A model generated the notes under the pieces. That model did no database searches and was not told the DNA's origin. It saw only the letters and a list, made by a program, of their open reading frames with translations. Made by a program: the position numbers and the translations under genes. This document shows, piece by piece, positions 1 through 35,300 of a stretch of DNA of 64,000 nucleotides (its first letter is position 1; each line of letters begins with the position of its first letter). Source of the stretch: Emydura subglobosa (taxonomy: Eukaryota > Chordata > Testudines > Chelidae); the NCBI GenBank assembly GCA_007922225.1, contig ML679961.1:67717075-67781074 (forward strand), written 5' to 3'.

Positions 1-1760
<1,760 letters not shown>

Positions 1761-1910
1761 TCTCTACACTGCAGTCAGGGAGTGTGGCCTTAGCACAATT
1801 GGACAGGCTGGAATTGAAAAGGATTGGACTAAACCGAGCATGGTTGAGACTGGACTGTATGGTTGTTTTATGTGTTGGAAAAAAATAAAGCTTTTTTCCC
1901 TCCTCCTTTA
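1761..1910 (+). other. PSMC3: PSMC3 3' untranslated region
   Basis: A short 3'UTR of about 150 bases runs from the stop codon to the poly(A) region. A genomic run of A residues at 1911-1925 follows directly. Intact introns upstream rule out a processed retrocopy. Confidence 0.8.
1884..1889 (+). terminator. PSMC3: PSMC3 polyadenylation signal AATAAA
   Basis: A canonical AATAAA lies 124 bases after the PSMC3 stop codon, followed by a T-rich stretch. This is the expected arrangement for cleavage at about 1905-1915. Confidence 0.85.
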
Positions 1911-1925
1911 AAAAAAAAAAAAAAA

Positions 1926-3951
1926 TCCTTGCCTAGATAAGGCTGTTGCTCTGGGTTCATGATGTTACAACGGGAAAGAAAAACAATCCATCCCTTCCAT
2001 GAATGTGAAATTTGAATGTAAGCCTCTCCCAGCCCTTGGGTGATAGCAAGTGGCTCAAAAATGTAAGCAATTACAGTGGAGTAAGAATGACAGAATAATC
2101 TATTTAGGGCAGCATGTGTATTCCAAATCAACCTTGGGCTACAGGTCCTCAACACCTCTCCATTTCTTTTACCTCTGCAGTTGGTGGAGGCAAACAGCTC
2201 AAAGGAACCTGTCCAATTCTACCTTGGCCTCAAGAGTCTTTGGTGACTCCATACCACAAGCCTCTCTTTACCTTGCCTTTGCAAAAGAATGTCCTTACCT
2301 CTGTTAGCAGTTCCCCCCCATGATTCTTCCCTCGTGGTGGCTGTTGTACCCCTTCCTCACCTGTAATATATGGCTGTTGTGTACAGCTGGAGGTGATGTG
2401 GATGGTGACTGTTCTCTAGTGCTGTGGAAAAGAATGAGCTTTTCAAAAACAAGCTTTTCAGTACTTTAATGCCAGCTGAGAATCACAACCTCCATTTAAA
2501 AATGACACTTTATAAATACATTGACTCTAGACTGCTTATTTTACATGCCATTCAGTTGTGTTAGAGAAACACTGTAAACATCCCTCTCCCACTGCCTATG
2601 CATCTTTTGGGGAGGGGGGAGCAGGAGGTATGTATGAGAGAAGACTGTACCTGGCAGTAGCTTGGCTCATGTTCCTGAGTTAGCCCTAGTGCTGAGGTGG
2701 GTTACAAGCTGCTCACCATCCATTCTTCTAAAACCAGTATTTATTCTCTGCTGGTTACAGGACACGGCATCAACTGAGCTGTGGGTTTGTGATTGAAGTG
2801 TGTGCAGGTGGTATATACCACGTTCCAGCAGACAACTAGGGACAAAGCTGGGATCGTCCCTAGGCAGGGGCAGTGTATGAAATGAGCATAAGCCAAGCTT
2901 TCTGGGGAAAATAATTACAAATCCTCTGTGTATACTGCAACAAGCGTGCTGTGACTGCTCCCTCGTCATGGTGGTAATGTCTCCCTCCTACGCTCAACAG
3001 TAAAAGCTAGCAACTCCTTTTGCAGACAGCTCTTTCCTTGCAAATAGGAGTCATGCATCTCAGTTAGAAGGTAAGTTGGGTCCTTGAGAGTGATCCCAGC
3101 AGCTACAATCACTGCCACTTATCCACTGTTATTTGTGTCACAGAAATGCCCTTTCGGTCTCTTGTGGAACAGTTCCACAGTGAGTGAATGTTACTTGTAG
3201 CTCATTGTTCCTAGCTTTTGCATGCATCCATAACTAGGGTCATCTGCATTAGCTGGCAGCTGCTGCTGCTTAATCAAAGTGACTGATGTGGCGAGCAGAA
3301 GACCAACTCCCCTCTCCCCCAAGGAGAGGGCCTGTTTGTTTAAATCCTCCTGTCTTTCCACACAAGTTCAATAGTGGCCAAGAGCAGCTACATTACCTAC
3401 TGACATAGTGACCTTCACTTTTTGCAGCAGATGTATCAAGGCTGAGGATGCATGAGTTGCTTTTTGCCCTAACCGCTATCTGGCTCTCCATGATCTTTTG
3501 GAAAATGGAGGGCTGAGCCAAATTGCTAGAAGACAAGCCAGGTGGAATGGAAGTGTTACACAAACCTGCAGCTACACATTTATAATGGACAAGAATCCTC
3601 CACAACTGGACTAGAACAAAGGAGCTGCAGTTAGTGTTTCAAACACAAGATCAATCGATCATCCCTTGTACATAAAAGAAACTGTTCCTCTTCAATTAAT
3701 CAATGAGCAAGTCAGTAGGAAGTCAAACCCTGGTTTGTTGTGGTGTCTGTGGCTGAGACAGAAATTCTGGAGCAGCAGCCCCACAGACTGGTATTTGCCA
3801 CAGAACTTGGCTCAAAGCCTTTAACATATCTAGTTTGTTCCACAGGTGTAGCACCACCCTCAGTGCAGAAATGCTATCCCTGTGCTGCTGTTAACCCACA
3901 GCTTTGCCTAGGCTGTGCTTGCTGGAGTCTCTTCTCCTATGCACTTTGAGG
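1926..3951 (-). other. Probable long 3'UTR of the TMEM178-like gene plus short intergenic gap
   Basis: No supported coding sequence lies here. On the minus strand this is downstream of the TMEM178-like stop codon. An AATAAA on that strand (TTTATT at 2740-2745) would give a 3'UTR of about 1.2 kb and leave roughly 0.8 kb before the PSMC3 cleavage site. Other weaker A/T-rich signals exist, so the true end needs transcript data. No known repeat was recognised. Confidence 0.45.
2740..2745 (-). terminator. Candidate polyadenylation signal of the TMEM178-like gene
   Basis: Minus-strand AATAAA about 1.2 kb after the stop codon at 3952. It is the clearest canonical hexamer I found between the stop codon and PSMC3. 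Its use is inferred only. Confidence 0.35.
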
Positions 3952-25373
<21,422 letters not shown>

Positions 25374-25770
25374 CTTACCCGCGCCGGGGGCGGGGAGCTG
25401 CTGAGCGGGCGGCAGCGCGTCCCCGACTGTCGGCCGCCTCCTGTGCTCCGGGCCCCGGCTGGCGGCCGCCCCCTCCTCTCCCCGCCGCAGGCAGCCTCGC
25501 CCGCCACCGCCGCCCTGGAGCGCGGACAGAGCACCCGCAGCGGGGCGCGGCCCCCTCTGCTCCGCAGGGAGCCTGGCCCCGGGCGGCGCGGGCGAGAGCT
25601 GCCCTACCAGCCGGGTTCCCGCCTCAGCACAATCCCGCGCGCCCGGGGCGGGGAACCCCCTGCCGCCAAGGAGCCGCTGCCGCCCGGCACAACCTGCGCT
25701 CTGCTCTGCTCGCTCTGCTCTGAGGCCAGGCTAGGGAGAGCACTCAGGGACCGCGGGGGCCATGGCTGTT

Positions 25771-26487
25771 AGTGCCCCGGCCTTTGGCGCTCTCCAGTCC
25801 GCAGGCCCCCGGACAGGGGCTCCCACTAAAAGGGAATCATTGGGCATCATCAGCCGTTTCTCGCTCCCCGCGGTCTCTGCCTGGAAGTCAGAGGCGGGCT
25901 TGCGCCTTCTGAAACACTGCCCGTGAAGTTTAAAAAAAACCCAAAAAACAACCCAAAACCCGTTTCCATCTGCCACTGATTTTGGCAGGGAGGCGTGTGT
26001 GTGAAATGCTGCATGCATCTCAGGCTATGCTTTTCTCCAGCTGGCCCACATTCAAGTGGTCACAGCTGGGCATGGCCAGATACTCTGGTGATGCAAGCCA
26101 GACAGCTCTTTCACTGCAAGACAATATTAAATCCACCAATGGCATCCACTTCAAGAAATGGACCTATAAAGGTCAGTGTGGCTCCATCCACAACAGACTT
26201 TGGCTACTAGGTAGAAATGAGGATGAGCATGGGAGCAACCCTTCTCTTTGAAGACCATGTTTGAAATCCTCATTAAGGTACCAGGCATGGGCCAGTCTCT
26301 AATGAATACCATCCTGTGATCATAGCCAACTGAAGCTGGAGAGAGTCACGAGCAGAACATACAAGAGTGCTACAAAACAAGCATGAAGGGTATTTGTAAA
26401 TCTGGCTGAGGGATTTAGGTCTAGAATAACAGGGTACTGCATATCTGTAGTGAGGTGCCTCACCAGAAGGGTATGGGAGCTTGTATG
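25771..26487. other. Intergenic sequence upstream of the TMEM178-like gene
   Basis: CpG density falls off after about 25,800. No gene or known repeat was recognised. Confidence 0.4.
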
Positions 26488-27255
26488 CTACGTAACATAA
26501 CAATGGCTATGCTGGGTCAGACCAATAGCCCATCTAGCCCAGTATCCTGTCTTCCGATAGCGACCAATAACAGATGCTTCAGAGGGAATGAACAGAACAG
26601 GGCAATCAAGTGATCCATCCCTTGTCATCCAGTTCCAGTATCTGGCAATCAGAGGGCCACCCAGTGCATGGGGTTGCATCCCTGACCATCTTGGCTAATA
26701 GCCATTGATAGACCTATCCTCCATGAACTTATCTAATTCTTTTTTGAATCCAGTAATACTTTTGGCCTTCACCATATCTCTTGGCAACAAATTCCACAGG
26801 TTGACTGTGACTTGTGTAAATAAATACTTCCTTTTGTTTATTTTAAACTCACTGCCTATTTAATTGAGTAACCCATAGTTCTTGTGTTATGTGAAGGGGT
26901 AAATAACACTTCCCTATTCACTTTCTGTACACCATTCATTGTTGTATTGACCTCTATCATAGCTCTCTCCCCCTTAGTTGTCTCTTCCAAGATGAAAAGT
27001 CCCAATCTTTTTAATCTCTCCTTATATGGCAGCTGTTTCATACACTAAATAATTTTTGTTGCCCTTCTCTGTCCTTTTTCCATTTCTAATATATTGTCTA
27101 GAACCACACACTGTATTCCAGCTGTGGCCATACCATGGATTTATTAGTGGCATATTTACTGTCTTATCTGTCCCTTTCTTAATGATTCCTAACAGTCTGT
27201 TGGCTTTTTTGATTGCCACTGAACATTGAGCAGATGCTTTCAGAGGGAGAAGATA
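26488..27255 (-). mobile_element. CR1 LINE fragment, antisense
   Basis: Minus-strand CR1 3' portion. The 3' terminus lies at about 26490 (GGGTCAGACCAATAGCCCAT is the reverse of the CR1 end). The region then runs through the RT tail, where the minus strand encodes AIKKANRLLGIIKKGTDK. It is 5'-truncated, typical of LINE insertion, and contains stops. Confidence 0.85.
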
Positions 27256-28368
27256 TGAGAAAATTCACTCAGACCATGTTATTTATCAGTAACTTGAGTT
27301 CGTAAGGAGACTAGCACCACAGATACACTCTTGGGATGGAGTTGCTCACTTTACACAAGCCCTAGCTCTGGTAAAAATAGGATAATTGGAGCCCATCTCT
27401 TTTGCAGAAAGATATTTAAGTAGATAAAATATTGGTGGGGGAGGAGTGGACTATAGGGAAATTTTCCCTTAAAACTGTATTATAGTACACTACAGAGCCA
27501 GAGTACAGAAAAAAATCAAGAGAAAAACCCTAACTTGAGAAAAACAATGGCCAACCAACTAAAATGGATGTGGAGGGAGTTTTCACTTGCTGCTTTTCAG
27601 GCTGCAAAAAAGTGAGTGTGTACAGGATCCACACACCCATTACATAGCATGACCTGGAATGTTCTATGCCTCAAGGAAAAGGTGTGTGCTCCCTTCCCCA
27701 ACAGTCATAACTTCCCAAACAGTTGCAGGCTTCGGTGAAGTACACAGGACATCCCACTGGTGAAGAGCTGCACTGAGAATACTCAAAGGCAAGAAACAAA
27801 GCACCCAAAAAAAAAAAAAAAAAAAGAAAAAGAAAAAAGAGTCAACAAAATACAGACAGCAGCAGCTGCAGTTGTTGACATTGATTCTTCCTCACTCACC
27901 CCCAGCTCACCCCTCCCTTGTTCTTATGTGGAACAAGACCTAAACAGCAGAAAAAGCCATTTGATTTTATGCAATGAGAAGTAGGCTAAAACTGAGTCAA
28001 ATTATTAAATACAACTTCTCCAGAAGCACAAAATCTCTTTTGATCCTGGCTGTTTCATTGGACTTGTTCCTCTAGCTGCAGCTTTATCACTCTCTGAAGC
28101 CAGTTGTTCAGACTTTGTCTCTGCAAATCTGGCATTCATGTTAAAATTCAGCAGTTTGTTACGCCTGAAAGATAAGTTTAACCCTTTTCTGCATAATCCT
28201 TGAGTTGGATGGATTAAAAAAAGAGGTCATTATGAATCTCCAGTCTAGAAATCAGCTCTCAGGAACAGAAGAGTGTCTCAGACATTGTCTTGCCTGTGCT
28301 ATACCTAAACAACACGGGTCCTCTTTCCATTAATTCTTGCATGCTTTCAGCCAGAATGCAAAATCTAA
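27256..28368. other. Intergenic sequence
   Basis: No gene was recognised. It includes an A-rich tract at about 27807-27840 (poly-A with AAAAAG units). Confidence 0.4.
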
Positions 28369-28465
28369 GGGCCTGTCCACACTATAAACCCCATCATACA
28401 GGATAGCCTGCTTCTTCTGTCACTGTCCCCATACCATGGCTCCATCATGCACAGTAGACAAGACC
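28369..28465. mobile_element. Small Harbinger-like MITE
   Basis: 97 bases starting GGGCCTGTCCACAC and ending AGTAGACAAGACC. It is flanked by a perfect three-base TAA on both sides (28366-28368, 28466-28468), matching PIF/Harbinger target duplication. Confidence 0.6.
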
Positions 28466-28468
28466 TAA

Positions 28469-30487
28469 CTGGTCTGGGGAATTGTGCTGTAGCCAGTTTA
28501 AAACATGTTTTAACATGGTTCTCTAATGGCTTTGTGTTGTGCATGTCACAAGATGTTAAGAAGGGGAATTACAGGACTAACATTCTTATGCAACTGAAAA
28601 GTTCTTGCCCCAGACAGTCCAGGAGTCACAATCACATCAAGAATTAAAAATTAATTGGAAATCTTGCATTTGAGGTCCTTGATTTCATCCATAGCTCTCT
28701 CTAGTCTTCACAGAAGACTGGAAAATTGGTGTTTCCTAAACCACTCAACTTAAAGCCTCCTTCTACCTCTCCGTCTTACTACCTACATCCAACATCAGTT
28801 CCTTATTCTGTTCCAGCTCCTTTTGTGAATCATTTGTGCCAAAAAAACCACATTTTTAATGGAAAATATTTAAATACCATCCAATGCTCTCATCACCTAT
28901 TAACCCCTTAGATGAGGGGTTGACTCTTTCCAGGACTCCTCCTTGTGCCCTTTCTGACCTGTTTTTGTTTGGGGACTAGAAGAAATTCCTCCATGAACTT
29001 CTTGGCTCCTCCTGCAGCCAGTGTTTGATGGACTGCAGACTTTGATGAAAATTGGCTTGGCTTTAATTTTTAAGGAAGTCAAGTGATAATAGGGCCAGAA
29101 ATGGAAACTCAGGTCATTTCTCTAACTTTCTATGATACTCTGAGTTGTGAGCTGTCATATAGCTGCTGGCCTGGTGAGGGAGCAGACAACATGTACAGCA
29201 AGTCAGCTATGGTCAAACCACATCCCTGCTAATCCAGGAGTTTCCCATGACAGCTGGCAGATCAGGTTGTTTAAAATACTTAAGGTGCTTTCAGTATCAA
29301 AAGCTTTAGGAGTAGATCATGGAATAGGGCCTATGAGGAGTCAGGTACAGACTGCTAACTGCAGTGGTATTGGTCTGTGGTCCATATGCAGTGGATGAGA
29401 GAAGGAATTTCTTTACCAAGAAAAACAAACCCACACTCAGAACCATTTATTTCATCTCTATTGTCTCCATGCATATCAGATCAATACAGATGAATGGGAA
29501 AACACAAGAATAGCTGGAAAAATAGAGCTAGAAAATAGGATTTGTTCTGAATGTCCAAAAGTGACAAATGCAGTGGAGTGGCTAAGAGCCTCCCTCCCAC
29601 AGGTCCTTGTTTCAGCCCTGGAGCGGCTGGCTGCATGCAGTGGAGCAGCTAGCCATCACCCTTCAGATCCTGTGCTGGCCCTGTAGGTGCAGCTTCCCAA
29701 GAACTGCGGATGCAGTACAGGCTTGGGCTTACAGCCAAAAGGAACAGCTCATGATTAATGCTTCAGTGTTAACCACTGCACATTCCTGAACACTGAGCAC
29801 AGAATCCCTGATGTGGTTTACATTCTTGACCAAATTCCGCACTGAAACAATAGCACTGACGCTCAAGCCGTCAGCCCTACAATGCAGTCAGCCTTCAACT
29901 TTAACACAAACTCTTGGGAAGTGCTGGGTACTTGGTAGTACATGAACTTGCTTCCTCCAGGCTCCCACACCAGAGGTTTGATAGCTCCACCCCCAGAGAC
30001 ACTAGCCACACTGTTGTGAAATTGGTATCTTGTGGCCTCCCTGAGTATTTAAGGGCTATAAGTAATCCCAGATGCCTGAAAAGAGGGTGAATGCTTCACT
30101 GGAGCTCACAGCAGCTGGATGATATAAGCAGTAGCTGTCATGGGAAAGCAACTTTCCAGGGGAAACAGAGGGTTGTACTAAAACTGCCTCCCCTGTAGTT
30201 GCAAGAGATCTGGCTGGTGATGTAGGTAGGGACAGGTATAAGGAAAACTGCAGGGATTTTTGTTATTGGCCCTTCTGCAGAGGATGCTGCAAACAGAAGC
30301 TCTCAGACACTCTCCAGAAAGTGGCAGGGAGGCTACCATATGGAAATGGTCAAAAGTTTCAGAGCTCTAAAGGAAAGGAGGACACTTGCTCTGGGCAGCA
30401 CTTCTGGCGTGTTACTGTCTGATTCAACCTGGCCTTTCACTAGAGACTTACGTGCCCTGAAAAGCATCAGGGGCCAGACCTTTTAAA
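28469..30487. other. Intergenic sequence
   Basis: About 2 kb without coding potential or a repeat I can name. Confidence 0.4.
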
Positions 30488-30550
30488 AAAGGCCCTGACT
30501 ACACAAGAAAGTTGTATTTGTCTCTCACTTCCTTTTGTTTAATAGATTCA

Positions 30551-30810
30551 GCCCTGGTCTACACTTACCTGGAGATTCGGCAGCAGTCGACAGGAGTTAC
30601 GCAAGCTATACACAGTAGCTTGCGTAACTCCTGTCGACTGCTGTGCTTCCCTTCTGCGCATCATCTTCACCGCACTGCACCACTTGAGGGGGTGGTTTAC
30701 TAGCATCGACTCCCTGATTGACTGAGCGGATCTCCACTGACACAGCTCAATCGATCCAGAAAGATTGATCTGACGGTGGCGACTTTGCCGCCGTCACTAC
30801 AGACGTACCC
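30551..30810. mobile_element. MITE nested inside the MITE at 30491-31007
   Basis: About 260 bases starting GCCCTGGTCTACAC and ending ACTACAGACGTACCC, with flanks TCA and TTA. Its insertion splits the outer element, so it is younger. It contains a perfect 27-base inverted repeat at 30581-30607 and 30617-30643. Confidence 0.65.
30581..30643. repeat. Perfect 27-base inverted repeat with a 9-base loop
   Basis: Arms 30581-30607 and 30617-30643 are exact reverse complements separated by ATACACAGT. The arm begins CAGCAGTCGACAGGAG. It would form a very stable hairpin in RNA or single-stranded DNA. Confidence 0.95.
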
Positions 30811-31215
30811 TTAGTTAAACTGGTGCAACTCCTGGATGATAGAGCTCGTTTGTATCCTAGATGATGTCTGATGGGACAAGAAGGATTCAAACACTCCGTT
30901 GTGGACGCTTATTTTGTGCCCCACCCAAGGGGGTTGCCTTAATTTAACTACATTGGTTTCTAAACAGATTTAGTTAAATCAGTACAACTTTCTCTATAGA
31001 CAAGGCCTAAGCAATTGTGCATGTTTAGGGAGTTCTGACATTCCACAGGAGGTGGAAGGAGTGTCAGAGTTGGTAATCTCCATTGGTCAAAGCCAGGAAC
31101 TTTTAGGTTTAGTTTTACTAGTCTGTTAAATTGCCATCAAATAGGATCCTAGACACCATATGACTTGATTTCAGACTCACTTTTCATCCTTCTCATCAGC
31201 AAGTCCTCCTTTCCC

Positions 31216-31324
31216 ATGTTTCTCAACCTTTTTAATACCAGGGACCGGCTTACTGCCTCCCTAAACTGTGTCGGGGAGATCTCAGGGACCGGTGCCAGTG
31301 CATGGACTGCTCGTCGAGAAACAC
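31216..31324. mobile_element. Small hAT-like MITE
   Basis: Ends TGTTTCTCAACC and TCGAGAAACACT are inverted, with an internal repeated GGGACCGG. This resembles non-autonomous hAT elements whose ends read TTTCTCAACC. The target duplication is not clear. Confidence 0.45.
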
Positions 31325-32352
31325 TTCCGCTTTCCATCTCTCCCCACCACACAGTGTTTTCTTCTCTGCTCTGCTCTTTCTCTATGTATGTCTGTGTTTT
31401 CTCTCTCCTCCATTCATCCCCCACCCATTCCTCCTCTGGTGGAGGCCAGAGTCCAAGCCCTAATCACCCTCCACCTGCTGCTGAGAGGCCTTAGGAGGGT
31501 GGCAGTGACTGAGCAGATTTCCCCCAGACACAGGTGAACTAGTGGCCTGGGATGATAGGAAACATTTGTTGACCATTTCTCAAATATGCATCTAGGCTCT
31601 TATGGATAGGGGAGGGAATAGGTTCTCTGAACAGAGGAGTTAAGGTTAAAGGCAGAAGCTTTCAGGCTAAGCCATATAACTGCCTATCCCTATCCCAGCC
31701 TGCCCCACATATTAGACCTGATTTCAATATAAAGCTAAAGCAAAGGAACAAAGAGAGGCAGACTGAGTCAAGGCTGACACCATCCCATTTTTCTACTGAT
31801 AAATGAGGGCTAAGTGGGAAGGCGGCCTTCTCACCTCTATCTATGTATGTGGTTTTGATAGCACCTTTGCTCCTCCTAGGTAGGCTGCACTGGGGATAGT
31901 TGGTGGTTTGCTGCTGCTTTTGGGAAATTGTTTTCTCTGAGCCTGTAGTAGTAGGTAAATCCTTCTTTGCCAGCTACAGGGATCTTGTCCTATTCACTCA
32001 GCAGCTTAGGATGTGCAGTTCCAACACTTGTTCTTACTCCAGGGTGTTCTTACTCCAGTCTGTTCTCCTTTGAGCAGGTTCTCAGTTCATTTCTGCTCCT
32101 CAAAAGCTTTCACTCCATAAAACACCAACATTGGAAGCTCTAGTTTGTGGGAGTTTAACAGAGCAGGGATAGAAGAGCCAGGGAACAGAGTCCAGCATCC
32201 CCAATGACTTCCTCTTTTTCTCTCCTGCCTCTCACACTAGCAGCTGGACCCACACGCACACACAGGAAGTTACATTAGTGTTTCTTATTGCTTTGTAACA
32301 GCTCAGAGTCAATGCAGCTTTGGGAGGCAGCATGAGGAAGTCTGAGCGGAGG
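31325..32352. other. Region containing the SLC39A13 3'UTR
   Basis: Downstream of the SLC39A13 stop codon on the minus strand. No canonical poly(A) signal stands out near the stop, so the transcript end is unresolved. No repeat was recognised. Confidence 0.4.
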
Positions 32353-35300
32353 TCATTCTGTAGTGTGTGAAAGCAGCACCATGACTGTAATGCCTGTGCA
32401 CAGGAGAAGGACCTGCTGCAGAGAGTTCCTGGGGAAGAAACAATAGAGTGAGAATGGGCCAGGAACCAGTCCCAATCTGCATTAAGTACAAGGACTCAGG
32501 AGTTCAGTGTCTTATGCACTCTGCTCCTCCAGAATTGTCATGCAACTGGACTGTGGTCTAAGTGGGGATGTGCACAGGGGCAAAAAGACCACCTCCAGGA
32601 AAGGTATTCACAACACTTCCTTCTGTGTGGCAGAGAGAGGACTGAGGAACCACTCCAATGGGAGTCAGGGCTGGATACTGGAAGTGGTAAGGATGTAGTG
32701 ATCGTTCTATGGAAGATTGGTACTATTGATGAGAGTTGGAGGTTTATCACTAAATGCAACTGTTCAAAGGACTATATTTCAGGAAAGCAAATGTTGGGGA
32801 GAATTAATAAATATAGTGAGCGGAGTACAATGGGAAGAATTAAAAATCCATAATAAGATTCCTCAGTCACTTTCTATTAAGTCACAATAGCTTGCAATTC
32901 CTCTGAAAGAATGGTCCCTAGTTCCCTGCAGTGGCAAACTCTCAAAGATCAGAGGGTTAAAAAATAATTGGAAGTGACATTGGCTTTGCTGGAGCTGAAG
33001 GCATTCATGTCATCAGATGAATGTCAGTAAGTATTCAGTCTCAAATTGACAATGATTGCTTGTTTTATACCTCCACTGAACGTCAGACTGGTGCATGTTC
33101 CCCTTTACACCCTTTCTTTTGTTCCCTTCCACTCACCTTGCATTATCTAAGCACTGGGTCATTGGGAATAGTTCAGCATATGTTATAACGTAAGTACGTT
33201 TTAGTGTATGGGATGTTTTATCTCACATTTCTGTTTTACTTCCCACCTTGAATGCAAAATCAGTGCAAGTTACTCAGCTTTTGCACTTACATACCTTCAA
33301 ACAGGCAATTGACACTGATGGGTGACTCATACATTTATGTCACAACTGAATTTGGCCCAAATGGTGATAAACAGCAAAGCACTGTATTAGGGATGGGGAA
33401 GGAGTAGATACTCTGAGGGCAGTGTTATGTCAGACACTTGGCTGGACAACAGCATAGACAGAACCTGTTCCATCTAACATACTCAGGACCCAGCCTGTTA
33501 TATCAGAGATAGGCTGTGAGCCTTTCAGTCAATGTGCCCTGCATTAACAAGCAGCCTGCAGGCTGTAAGCTGAGTACCTGGCATAACAGAGCAGACTCTG
33601 CTAGATACCATCTCACCTCTCGTGGGATTTGAGGAGAAAGTGCTCACCTGCTCCCAGGAACAGAGCAGTGGAGTCCAGGAGGCTTTATCACCATGTTCCC
33701 TCCCACCACAACAGCAGAAATGCCACATCAGTACCCACGATAGAGCCACTTACCAGGGATTCTTCTCCTCCAGGAGATCAGGCACAACGTTTACCAAGGC
33801 AATGTAGAGGAACCCCCCAGAAGTGAATGGGAGAATCCAAGCTATGGTTTCCCCTGCACAGGCAGTGAAAGTTATCATTAGTAACGAGAAGGGATATAGG
33901 AGAACAGACAGGGGAAAGTAGACACACAAGGGGGCATCACTCCTTGCTGTAGCCCCACTAAGCCTTACCTGTTCCTTTAGGTGACTGAGAACAGATTGCA
34001 AAGCAGGTTCCTAGAATTCCCCCCAGAGCTGTGGAAAGCTGCATCTTGGCTGCACTCCAGCGGTCAAACCCAGCCCGGAGAAGGATGGCAAAGTCTCCTA
34101 CCTATAGGAACGCAGAGTCAGTGGCTATCGGTTCTAACTCTCATGAACACAGAGGACAGCATTAACAAAGGAAATAGCTCAAGACAGGGAATGTGGTGGG
34201 TTAACACAAGCTCTCAGGAGGGATCAGATCCTCCAGAGACAGGGAGGAAGGATGCAGAGCAGAGCAGAAGGATGCAGCCTTCTTCCCGCAGACAGAGCAT
34301 TATTGCCCTGCTTCAGACCAGGTCCTAGCTTCCCAGCTGACCAGAACATCCCTATAATTCTCCCCTAGCAGCAGACTGCAGAGCCTTCTCACCTCATGTG
34401 GGATTTCGTGCAGTAGAATTGCCATGGTGGTCAGGAGCCCAACCTGCAGAAAATGAGAAAAGTCTATTAGGAAATGATCTCATAGCTCAGTGGGGCTGGG
34501 AGTATAGCCAGCAAGTCCCTTCCTGATTCTATCCCTTCCACCCAAGTGTATAGACTCTAGCTGCTCTGTGTTAAATGCTCTCATATGTGTCTATACTGAG
34601 AACTACCAGCCTCATACATGCCCAGTGCAGGGGGCAAAGGTCTTCCAGATCTGAGACATTAGAGCTGGAAAAGCCCTGTCCTGAGTAGGGCTGCTCCCTC
34701 CTGTGTTCTCCAGTACAGCATTATCTTGACAGCTCCCCCCTTGAGGGAGGCCTCCTCAAGTCCTTTTAGTTGGCAGGCAGGCACAACTACAGCTGAGAGA
34801 AGCGTTCCCTCAGCTCTCCAGTTTGGCAGGCAATTGATGACACAAACCTTACCTTTCTGCTAACTAGGAAGCTGGCTGCCACTGCCAGGCCATGTGTGAA
34901 GTTATCAATGGTATTGGCCAGCAGGTTAAGGTATCCACTGATCTGCAGAAGGAAGTCAGAGACATTCATGAGTGAGGAAATATGATGAGGTCCAAGGTAA
35001 GGGGAAGCATCAGATACAGCCAAAGGGCAGATTATCCAACCTAAGAGCAGGTGAACCATGGTGGGGCAGGGCTGGTCAGTGGCTTAAGATTGATGTCTGT
35101 GCTTCAGCTAGAACACTGTAGCGCCACATTCAGCTCTAGTGCAGGCAGGGGAAGCCTTAGGGTTAAGAACTGGGAGAGAAGGAAGAAGAGAAAGAGGCTT
35201 AGTAGAGAAAGGGAAGAAAGGGAAGCTAAGAGTGAAGGAATAAACCCAATTATAAAGCAACAACAGACTCAGACTTGAAGGTCAGAAGGGACCATTGTGA

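Larger units (their letters stand above)
30491..31007. mobile_element. Harbinger-like MITE (outer element of a nested pair)
   Basis: Inverted ends GGCCCTGACTACACAAGAAAG and CTTTCTCTATAGACAAGGCC bound 517 bases. Flanks are AAA and TAA, a diverged TWA duplication. It is interrupted by the second MITE at 30551-30810. Confidence 0.65.

Noticed and set aside
1911..1925. Poly-A run after PSMC3 as evidence for a processed pseudogene
   Set aside because: The gene has correct introns and no target duplications, so the A run is ordinary genomic sequence next to the cleavage site.
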